A stretch of DNA of 12,785 bases from Saccoglossus kowalevskii (Eukaryota; Hemichordata; Enteropneusta; Harrimaniidae): positions 1 to 12,785 of the forward strand of contig NW_003125952.1 in NCBI RefSeq assembly GCF_000003605.2, in the 5' to 3' direction. Under the pieces are notes generated by a model. That model was not told where the DNA came from. It did not search any database and worked only from the letters and a program-made list of their open reading frames with translations. Of this stretch, positions 1 through 9,000 are shown one piece after another. Numbering within the stretch: the first letter of the stretch is position 1; each line of letters opens with the position of its first letter. Made by a program: the position numbers and the translations under genes.

Positions 1-740
1 CCGTCATTAAGATTATGGTCAACGGGGATGCAGGATGTTCGATAATACATTGCAATATTCAATAACAATCAGTCAGCATGCGCAATCCACGCTTTGTGCA
101 AAGGATTATAGGATTTTGAGTGATTTTTGTTATCGGTTGGCTTAATATAACCCCAACGGACCGTATTTTTGTGAAAGATTGGTATTTTTGCCCTGATTTG
201 TAGGAATCTGAAAAACGCGTTTCACAACTTGTCTCTTATTTAGTTTTATGCGTCATTCAAGAAGGCGGCCCCTATATAGTAAATATCGTATTTATTTTAT
301 TATCACATGTGCGCCAGCTGACTGTGCTTCTCAGGTGCATCCTGTGGTATCGGTCGGTATCATCAGGAGTCAGATAATTGATATCTGACTGAGACGATAT
401 ATTTCTCTACCTTTGCAGTACACAGCATGAATGTCATATTTTTGAAATCAATTCATCAAATCGATTCCTGAACTGAGAATGGTTATTAAAAAAGGATTAT
501 AAAATAATAATGAATTTTCAAAATGTTAATAAATATTAAAAATGGTTTTATAAAATGACATTTTGTCGCAACGCAACCCTGTATTCAAACGGAAAACAGT
601 CCCGCTCCATCAGCAATTTTGTGAAACACGGTTCATTCACTTAACAAGAGGTCACAGTTGCATTCGCGTACGATACAAAGTGTCATAGATTAGAAGTGTC
701 GTTCAGAATTAAATAATGGTTAATACTCGTTGCACCCTCA
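1..740. other. Non-coding AT-rich flank, no gene seen
   Basis: No convincing coding frame or exon with paired splice sites was found on either strand. The stretch from about 480 to 560 is very rich in A and T. The only clear structure is a perfect inverted repeat at 368-390, listed separately. It is best read as intergenic sequence. Confidence 0.5.
368..390. repeat. Perfect 9-bp inverted repeat with 5-nt loop
   Basis: AGTCAGATA is followed by a 5-nt spacer and then by its exact reverse complement, TATCTGACT. It could form a small hairpin or be a dimeric binding site. Nothing around it identifies a role, and a repeat of this size can arise by chance. Confidence 0.6.
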
Positions 741-921
741 AACTTTAGCATTACAACCACCACTTCGAACTAGTCATGTGCCAATGATTTGTGTTTGAGA
801 TAGTGGTTGGTGTTTTCAATAAGTGAGCGAGAATAAAAATATTGTCGGATTTCCGGTCGGAAAAGACAGCGCGGTCGAAAATTAAGCAATAAGCGGTCGA
901 GTAAAACGCGATAAAAGTGGT

Positions 922-1022
922 AGTTGGGCGAAATGAGTTCTGTAGGCCGCTTATATAGCTTGACAAGCGTCGTCCAATGAGGATATGATAGAAAGCAGAG
1001 GCGGCTGCATGACATTTTGCAT
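922..1022 (-). promoter_or_regulatory. Minus-strand promoter-like cluster (octamer-like, CCAAT, TATA)
   Basis: Read on the minus strand, the sequence holds an octamer-like ATGCAAAATG (1013-1022), a CCAAT box in inverted orientation (ATTGG, 974-978) and a TATA box, TATATAAG (950-957). A start site would be expected near 925. This order and spacing resemble polymerase II promoters such as those of histone genes. However, no histone or other known protein is encoded downstream toward 600: the minus-strand frames there are short and unrecognisable. The cluster may be a relic, the promoter of a non-coding transcript, or chance. Confidence 0.35.
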
Positions 1023-1210
1023 GGAGGGGCGAGATCTGCTCACCAACCTTGCGCCGAAGGCGACGCCCCTTCAACATTTTTTTCGAGGGGCGGCCGCCAC
1101 CTATGAAACACCCCCTCCCTGTGCCACCGCCACTGGAAAGGCTGGTAGTACACGCAGGAAAGGAGTCCTGAGAGGGAACTGCCAGCACACCTTTACGAGG
1201 AAAACGTGAA
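985..1210. other. GC-richer block with overlapping open frames, no recognised product
   Basis: About 1000-1200 is clearly richer in G and C than its surroundings and contains NotI-like GCGGCCGC. It is open in one frame on each strand for this reason. Neither translation shows a recognisable motif, and one is a shadow of the other. It may be the upstream part of the minus-strand promoter-like region or a remnant of an unrelated gene. Confidence 0.3.
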
Positions 1211-1382
1211 ATCTCGACGCATTTATTACCTTTTAATGGCTGCTGAGTCCAATTATGGACACCTTACTCTATTGACATTGGCTGTTTATCCTATTGATTT
1301 AGCACTGGAACTGACTGATAAGCTGTACTGTGTCAAAAACATGCACGTTTTGGCACGGCTTAAAAATCAATTGTAAGAGTAA

Positions 1383-1496
1383 ACAGAAGAGCTATGGTTC
1401 CTCCCATAGACTTGCGTAACGCAAACGTGCGACGCCAAATGACATCGCAAATAAAAGTCTTCATCCCGCGCAATCGAAACTATCGCCAATTAATAG
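1383..1496 (+). repeat. Dispersed repeat R, copy 1, left part
   Basis: The first 77 bases (1383-1459) match 3369-3445 with only two substitutions. The match resumes after a gap of about 19 bases that are absent here, and runs to 1496. Two small hairpins are visible: CTATGG/CCATAG at 1393-1410 and TTGCG/CGCAA just after. Copy 1 stops at 1496/1497, where a retrotransposon begins, and resumes at 2285. The family was not recognised. The ends lack TG/CA or clear terminal inverted repeats. Confidence 0.85.
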
Positions 1497-2284
1497 TTAG
1501 ATAGATAGATAGATGTTTATTCTAAACAAAAAAGTAAATCTTAACAACACACAAAATATATATATAAACAAAAATACACAAATGGAATGGGGGTCGAAAA
1601 TAGTTGGGATACTAACTGGGCGTTGTATTCAACATAAATAGAAAATAAGAATAGTAGTGAGACAGTCAAAACAACCTGGAAGTGCAAGGAACGCAATTTA
1701 ATAAATATATATTTTATATATATTTTTAAGTTGGAAATTATGTGTAACTAGCTTGTAGGTAATTGTTGTATTCTTTTTTAAAAGTAACCCTGCATTGTAT
1801 ATTCCTGATATGAGTTGGAATGCTATTCCACAGTTTTACTCCTGCATACTTAATGGTGAACTCTCCTGCTTTATGTTTAATTTGGGGGATTTTAAGATCA
1901 TTTCTTTGATTTTGTCTGGTACTATGTGAATGACAAATTGGGGCGTAGTAATTTCGGAATATGTATGGTAACCTGTTATTAATAACATCGTGGACAAATA
2001 TGGCTAGTTGTAATTTGTGTTGTTTGAATATATCCAAAATTCCTAGTTTTCTAAATAATGGTGATGAGGGTGTATGTCTATCACTAAAAGTAATTATTCT
2101 AATAATTTTCTTTTGAATAAGAAGAATCTCATTTAAATAAGTAGAATACGTATTACCTCATACCTCTAAACCATATGAAATACGGGAGAGTATCAGAGCA
2201 CTATGAATCATAACAAGAATAGATTGAGGAACAATATAACAAAGTTTAAGGAAAATACCCGTAAGTCTGCTGATGTTTTCTATG
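1497..2284 (-). mobile_element. 5'-truncated CR1/L2-like non-LTR retrotransposon
   Basis: The element reads right to left. It begins inside the C-terminal part of a reverse transcriptase polyprotein, continues through a stop at 1738-1740 and a 3' UTR of roughly 220 bases, and ends in AATAAA (complement of 1516-1521) followed by about four ATCT units (1498-1515). A short tandem-repeat tail rather than poly(A) is typical of CR1/L2-type elements. It is cut at its 5' side at 2284, as expected for incomplete target-primed reverse transcription. Both borders are known because copy R2 of the host repeat preserves the empty site. No target-site duplication is evident. The exact clade (L2, Crack, CR1) was not determined. 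Confidence 0.85.
1738..2284 (-). pseudogene. C-terminal fragment of non-LTR reverse transcriptase, broken
   Basis: In one minus-strand frame the sequence gives the usual end of CR1/L2-type polyproteins: a segment beginning ENISRLTG, then a QKKIIRIITF block, then LWNSIPTHIRN and TFKKEYNNYL before the stop. The C-terminal 99 codons (1738-2037) are open. Upstream, an in-frame TGA (complement of 2158-2160) stands where the family usually has tryptophan (GLEV-W-GN), so the fragment is inactive even apart from its truncation. The YXDD catalytic core and the endonuclease are absent. Confidence 0.85.
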
Positions 2285-2309
2285 ATGTTTATTAAACACT
2301 CACCAGCGC
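2285..2309 (+). repeat. Dispersed repeat R, copy 1, right part
   Basis: These 25 bases are identical to 3503-3527 in copy 2 and directly continue the left part of copy 1 once the retrotransposon is removed. The similarity ends at GCGC on this side in both copies. Confidence 0.85.
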
Positions 2310-2473
2310 GATGATGTTCTTTTCCTCGGGATTTAGTGTTTTATTGTGGTATATGTGTTTCACGGAAAGGGTAGATCATTGTTACAATCACCTACCTGTT
2401 ATGGATATAGTGGTAACCGTTGGTAAAATCATCCTGGTGTTATCTCGATGTGTTAAACTAACAACACGCAAGC

Positions 2474-2503
2474 ATATATATAGTATATATATATATATAT
2501 ATA
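2474..2503. repeat. TA dinucleotide microsatellite
   Basis: An almost pure (TA)n run, interrupted once by a G at 2483, lies just upstream of the promoter-like elements at 2529-2567. The length may vary between individuals. Confidence 0.9.
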
Positions 2504-2528
2504 CTTCATTCAACGAATTGATCTATTC

Positions 2529-2642
2529 ATTGGTTGATTATCCGTCATTAAGATATAAAGGGGCGGGTCAGGTGAGGGCGCGTATCTACCCACAATGGCC
2601 CGCGAATTAATAAATATTACCCATGGGCGGAAGTGATCAGTT
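2529..2642 (+). promoter_or_regulatory. Core promoter of the Ig-like gene (putative)
   Basis: An inverted CCAAT box (ATTGG, 2529-2533) is followed by TATAAA (2554-2559) and an abutting GC box, GGGGCGGG (2560-2567). A start site near 2585 would follow from that TATA. A second possible arrangement is a TATA-like TAAATATT (2611-2618) with an initiator match TCAGTT (2637-2642), about 27 bases apart. Either would place transcription just before the exon at about 2640-2796, which ends in a strong GTAAGT donor. The direction and position suit the downstream Ig-like gene, but the link is inference. Confidence 0.5.
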
Positions 2643-2796
2643 TTCGTCTCGTCGTTTCTGGTGTGGGTGCAGACATTCTGCGGTCATTTTGTGTTGAATC
2701 TATTTTATTTGCTCTTGTGTAGGATTTCAGCGTGTCATAAATGACTTCTGAATCCGAAAATCAAATTTCTCGAATATGTTTGAGATGCTTACTTCG
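2639..2796 (+). other. Putative first exon, mostly 5' untranslated
   Basis: The exon would run from the initiator-like site to a near-perfect donor (GTAAGT at 2797-2802), and a good acceptor (TTCTATTTTGTAG) ends the intron at 3019. An ATG at 2741 opens a short frame (MTSESENQISRICLRCLLR) that crosses the splice in phase 2. That frame cannot join the Ig-like exons, which need phase 1: spliced to 3862 it stops within two codons. I therefore read it as an upstream open reading frame overlapping the main start. Alternatively it is the beginning of an unrelated small gene with CxxC-like pairs. Confidence 0.4.
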
Positions 2797-3036
2797 GTAA
2801 GTGATGTATATTGTAATGTTTTACACACAGTTAAAATATTGACGTTTTGTCTTAGAGAGTATATATTAGTTTTATATTCAAACTGCTTATTCCCGTGGCT
2901 CTGAATCGTCGCTGATTAATTTAGTCCTGCATTACTAAAGCTAACATCTTGTCCGGCATAAATCAAATCTTCTCCGCCAATCGATTTTCCTCTCATATGT
3001 GTGTGTTTCTATTTTGTAGTTTAAACAAGTCCTACA

Positions 3037-3091
3037 ATGTTGTTGGTACTGTATGTGGATTTATGTGTCGGACAAAAACAGTGTCAAACAG
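3037..3091 (+). CDS. Candidate start exon with short signal peptide
   Basis: ATG at 3037 has A at -3. It begins a hydrophobic stretch, MLLVLYVDLCVG, and reads 18 codons plus one base to the donor at 3092 (ACAG|GTTGGT). This phase-1 end matches the phase-1 acceptor at 3862 and forms a GAA codon. The exon itself would start at 3020 after a good acceptor, and an in-frame TAA at 3022 makes 3037 the first usable ATG. Against it, the hydrophobic core is short, contains an aspartate, and the overlapping upstream frame from 2741 would hinder its use. A better signal-peptide exon may lie elsewhere. Confidence 0.35.
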
Positions 3092-6000
3092 GTTGGTTCA
3101 CGTTCATTTCATGAGTATATCGTTTTGAGCTATCGTTTCCAGTGGCTTCGTGATGACTAACCATTACATCATTTCGGCATCAAAACACGACATGCGTCTC
3201 TCCCATTTTTGCGCACATCACCATATTTTTTTCTGTTAATTAAACAATACACCCCCACAGTAGCTGTGGGTCTATAGCTCTCCTTGTGTCGGTTTTTCTT
3301 TCGTCATTGCTGAATATACATTTGGTGTTCTTAAAGTTGTTATTTTTGGATATGGACATTTTATAGACACAGAAGAGCTATGGTTCCTCCCATAGACTTG
3401 CATAACGCAAACGTGCCACGCCAAATGACATCGCAAATAAAAGTCGATAAAAGTACACCATTTATTTATTCCACGCAATCGAAACTATCGCCAATCAATA
3501 GTATGTTTATTAAACACTCACCAGCGCATTTATATATTCCCCATATGTCAGTTTAGGAAAGTTGTAAGATATTGAAATCTTATTTTGGAATTGCATGAGG
3601 GTTGTGGTTGACATCTAAAAAAATACACTCCAGTGAAAGAGTGTGGAAATGCCTTGCTACCCAAATAAATATATACATATTTTTCTCAGAAAAACAACAA
3701 GCGAATAATGTGTTTCTTCTTATTCAACAACGAATCATTAAGAATAATTATAATTTATAGATAGTCATACGATGTTAACATTAAAATTACGTTTTGTACA
3801 AATTGAATTTTCCGCTACTAAAAATAGGATCATTATTTTGTGTATGTTCCCACATTTCAAGAAACTGATGGCAACTACAGTGACGCAATCGCTTTTGTAG
3901 AATCTGGTTTGTCGGTTAATATTGATGTAAACGCAGACCCAGGAGGTGGCAAAGGAAAGATATGTATTAAGCAGACGTTTGAAGGTTGGTTGCACAAAGA
4001 TACATATATTATATTTTCTCGTAGAATAAAGACTCGTATTGAGCCGCATATTGATTGACAGCATTATTCTCAACAGATCACAAGAGTAGAATGAGGTGTA
4101 GAACCACGCGGTCAAACAGATATGGCAAGAAGTCGACGATAATTCAAGATGGCGATAATTTTCAATTTTCTGCCAAAGTTAAACATTCATCAACAATTGA
4201 GTGGTTCATGAATTCAAAGAAAATAAGCGAATCGTCAATCTACGTATTGGGTATTATATATTTTATTAGTAACAACTCAAATGAATGAATTTTAATCTAA
4301 TACATGTAATATTACTTACTATTGACTATGTTGAGTAAACATACTAACAGTTTTATTTCAATACATACTTTTCCAACAGGTACATGTTCCCTCCCAAAGG
4401 CAACTGTTGATATCACCGTCTATCCATTCAAGCGTACATTGCTTATATTACGAATCACGGGAAATGACATCAAAGACGTATCCCTGGGGACTTTGTCCGG
4501 CCAATTTGTATTTAGTTATGAAGTGGTGAAAGGATCGATGCATAACTGTTTGATGATGAACGGGACGATTGTACCACATCACCGCCATGGCCAGCTGTCC
4601 TTGTTGTTTGTTGGTGGAGATTTCATGACCTCGTACATACTTACCGTGACAGCAAGTGGGGAACACGTGCCCCAACGAGAAATAATCATCAATCTCGCAT
4701 ATGCAAGTATGTACTTCGAAACTTACTGGAATATATATTTGCATGGCGTCTATAAGATGCATGATTTTCATCATTTGTACGTTTATTTCTTTTTGTGTTT
4801 TCATAGACAGAACTGATTATGGCGTAAACATGCTAAAAAAAATGATGTTAATGGCATTATGCTGACATGCACGACTGACCAGAAACTCGAACAGGCTCGA
4901 TGGCTCCACAATGGGATTGAACTACAAGTATGTACTAAAATATTTTTTTAATATGTGTTTTCAGAGACGTTTTACTCCACAATTATTCTAATGTGGATGT
5001 ATTATTGGACATGTTATGCTGTTTATTTCATATGTGAAATGTGAATCAAACAATTCCATTATAGGTGTAATGCACATTGCTATGATGTGAGTCACTCTTA
5101 CTAACTTAAAAATAAACATTATGGTTTAAAAAAAAACATAAAGATATTCATATTTGTCACATGTTTACACGTCCTCGAATCGGTATTTGTTTATTTTTCA
5201 CTAAATGAGTGAACGCTGTTATGTTTTCAGTCTAGTTCACATCATTTCACCACTACATGGGCGTATGGAACATCCCTAAATATAATGACTGATGTCCGAA
5301 GTAAAGGTGTTTATAAATGTGACGTCATATCAGAGGATGGGATCAAGAACAGTTCATCTGTACATGTTAATGACTTTCAACGTGTCTGAGTACTCTTAAA
5401 ATACTATATGCATACGTATTTAAATGAAACCTGTTGTGTAAATTAATTTTAAAAATCGTTTCCTTTATGTCGATATCTACACGTTTGTTCTGTCATATAT
5501 TGTCAGCACTGGAATATTTTATTGTGTATTATTTTGTGTATAATAACTGCCTTTGTATGTTGATCACTCATAGCCATATATAAATGCAGGCAATGTATGC
5601 AGTGTAGTATTCTCGGTGACACAGCAAGCACCGTTTCACAAGACACAGATAAGGGACGATTGTCGTACAAATAGTAGAACTTATTAAAACATTTATTTCT
5701 TCACAGCTGATATAAATGATTGTGCGTTTACTACAGATATGTATATAGATGGCAGGGAAAGACTAATAGCGCCTGGAAACCGCTACATATATGCAGAGTT
5801 AGGTTCAACTGTAATAATTGGTATTCCTATCAAGATTGAACACAATGACCAGAGCACATTGTGCTTAAACCGTATTGATAAAGGTAAGTTGTAGTGAATA
5901 ATTTATTAAAATAGGAAACAAAATTGATAGGCGAATAACAAGTTCAGCGATAAAGACGTATACAGATAAATTATCCCACACAGACAAGAAATAATTATTA

Positions 6001-9000
6001 GCTCAGTTGAATATTTTTGATCTGCAGTTTTCAATATACTTTAATATATAAGTATTACTCGTTAAACAGGTGGGTACACATTCCAACAGAGTAACGGTTT
6101 AATGGTGCCTACCATTTCACATGAATCCTAACAAATATTATAACGACATTTTTTGCAGATCGTGTTTACAACATTGAATGTCAGTCAATATCAAAAATAC
6201 ACGAAGGTGGTGGTACTAGAGGGTCAAAGATTCGATTGAGAAAGAACAGTATCGCGTATGCTGTAAAAGATATAAAGCGGTCAGAAAAGTATGTATGGGA
6301 AATGGATTCAAACAAAATAGGAGAAACTGTAATAGAAGTATTAGGTAAATATGGAACGCCGTAACTGTCTTATGTGATGCTTTATCATGATGTTATGCAG
6401 TCCCGTCTTTATGTTATGTAGTCCCGTATTTATGTTAATAGAAGTTTACAAATAAATACGGACATAACACAAATTGCAACTTTCCTGAGAATATTTTTGT
6501 TTACAATTGTATAATGGCATTAAATAACTCATTTACTAATGTATTCAATACATGTTGTGATTTTCTCCATAAGCTTTATTTATATTTTATGTCATACGAT
6601 TTCTTCATTCCAATTTTTTTGATATAAATCGTGCGTAATCATCAAATTATTTTGTTTACTGTAGACAGAATTACAACGGCAGACAAGCATGTTAATGTTC
6701 CAGTTAGACCATGTAGAGAATATATAATTTTCTTCAGCCATGGCGGTGGGAGAGACATTAAAGATGTATCGCTTGATAATGGATCTGATGAGTTCGTGTT
6801 CAGTTATGAAGTTACAGATGGAAGAGCACATGATTGCATTGCCAACAGAATAATTCCTTCTCATAGAAATAATAAAATTGCAATACTATTCAGAAACTCG
6901 ACCTGCGATCAAGGAAGTACACACATTCTTTCAGTGTCTGGAAAATATGGGAATCGATTCATAATAAATGTCGTTGAAAGTAAGTTTTCTTTGCCTCTTC
7001 AGACGTTTAGATCATTAAGATCATTTAGATCGTCGCGCCACGCATGCGCGGAATATGAGACTCGTATAAACACAGATGGCGACTTTGACTGTTGCGCAGA
7101 TCAACGAGTCAGTACAAACCGAGACGTTACCAAGCTTTAATTACATATTTTTTAGGCGATTGGAAGGTATTGAAGGAGTCGCCGGCGATAATTAGTGCAC
7201 GTCGCGCCCAGGTCAAAACAATACATTAGAAGAGCGCAATGAATTGTGGGAAAATAAATGTTTATCAACACAAATGTCGTACATGCGCTGCGCGATGATT
7301 ACCTCCCTTTAAGTCCTTATATCGGTATCCATCGTCATAAAATATACTACAGAGACACGTTTTGTGGTGAAAAAATGGTCAAACAAAATCAGCGACGTTA
7401 TTCGTTCAATCTAAGATAATAGATATACTATTTCATTATATTTTTTATTATTCGATCGAAAATAAATTATTTCATTTAGTGGTCGTATTTGGTATGCTAT
7501 TTCAATGTGTAAATATCAGCCTAGTGTATTCTAGATATAAAGTTTCAGTTGATCTATTTTAACAATGTACTATTATCGACTTTTAATAAATACGTGTGCT
7601 CTAAGCGTTCTGCCTCAAATAACAGATATACATTGTTTCGAACACACGTAGCATTTATTTACTATCGTGGGATATCATAAATGCATGCGCTACTAAACAC
7701 AATATAGTTATCTGTTATTGAACGTTCAAGGATGAATGTAAAGACCAAGATTGTTAATTTAAACGAATTTTATAGTAGCATTAGGCAAGCTCATGTTGTT
7801 TAATCGGAAATAAATGATTGAATATGTGTTTCGGTAAAATACAAGATAGAAGTACTGAATATGTCGAAATGGACAAAACAAAAATGCCACTAATAGTAGA
7901 TACACACCATTCTAAATCTGTTTGACCGTAAATCAGCAGAGCCTTTTTTTATTTAAAAAAAACAGAATTTTTAATTCATGATTACAGCCACCGTCTTTTG
8001 AATATATGGTATAGTATCAATTTCTTTAACATGGATATTTGTAGCAGATGGATCGTCTGCTGTGGCCACTTCTGACAAATCTTGCGATTAAATTCAAACA
8101 AAGTGTGTTTTTGAGCTGGCCAATAAAAACGAGTCAGTGAAGGCGTGTACAAGTACTAATATTTCGAATTTTGCGTTGATATCCTCCCCAGGAGTAGAAT
8201 GTTAACACTTTCAGGTGAGGGGAATTTATGGTTTTGGAGACGACATTTAAAAACTACTTACTTCATATACTTTCAAAATTCATAGCTAAAATATCTGTTT
8301 AACCAATATGTTATTAGAATATGCTGAACTACTCACTAGCAAACACCAGCACACACTAAAGCGAGGTGGACAAATTTCTTCTGGTATTTCCTTTAACTAA
8401 ATGTGTGTATGAAGATTTATCAGTATATTCCCACTAAAATGTGATTTGTGATGATTTTGAGACAACAATACATTAACGGTGATAATTTTTTAGGATTCAC
8501 AGTTAAGAGAGTCAATTTCGAAGACCCTATATATAAAGTGACAGAAACTGCAACATCATCTGTTGCACATATCTCGGTGACCCAAGGTGCAAAATATGAT
8601 GTCAATCAACATGGAGATATAGGTCAGTTAAAGTATGTACTATGTTGATTTCAGAACAATTTTAGTCAAAATATTATTCTGAATAATCGCTAACTAGTAC
8701 GCTAATCTCTTTATGTGTTAGTTTAACCGTAAAACAAATTGGTTCACTTAGTTTTGCTCAGAATGTAATATATTGGCTGTTGAACTGTAATTAATATCCA
8801 TAGATATTTGGAGAAGTTCTTTGTAAGGCGATTGAGCATAATTGACACGATCCTTGTATCCTTGTTGTCAATATGTAGTTTTAATTTCACGAATAGGCTT
8901 ATGAATTTACATATTGTTCTTCCTGTAGGTGCTGTTACTAATCGTCATGGCAGTATGGCATCTGAATCTACTACTACTGTTGCTATTATGTCGTTTATTG

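Larger units (their letters stand above)
6980..8493 (+). other. Largest intron of the Ig-like gene
   Basis: At about 1.5 kb this is the longest intron of the model, lying where a second copy of D3 would be expected. It includes a CpG-richer stretch (about 7028-7300) and a possible decayed exon (8045-8214), both listed separately. The remainder is AT-rich with no supported gene. Confidence 0.5.

Noticed and set aside
751-1188. 145-codon minus-strand open frame
   Set aside because: It spans the TATA and CCAAT elements of the promoter-like cluster, has no recognisable motif, and its openness is explained by local GC richness at 1000-1200.
1-2554. Identical 13-mer CCGTCATTAAGAT at 1-13 and 2542-2554
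   Set aside because: A single shared 13-mer is expected by chance in an AT-rich window of this size, and the flanks do not match.
3272-3478. 68-codon minus-strand frame through repeat R2
   Set aside because: It crosses the border of the repeat into unrelated intron sequence, and the matching frame in copy R1 is not maintained, so it is not a conserved protein.
3765-4115. 116-codon minus-strand frame opposite exons a and b
   Set aside because: It is a shadow of the plus-strand Ig-like exons, which are supported by splice sites, phase and a duplicate at 5707-6344.
4448-4804. 118-codon minus-strand frame opposite exon c
   Set aside because: It is a shadow of exon c; conservation between c and c' is in the plus-strand frame.
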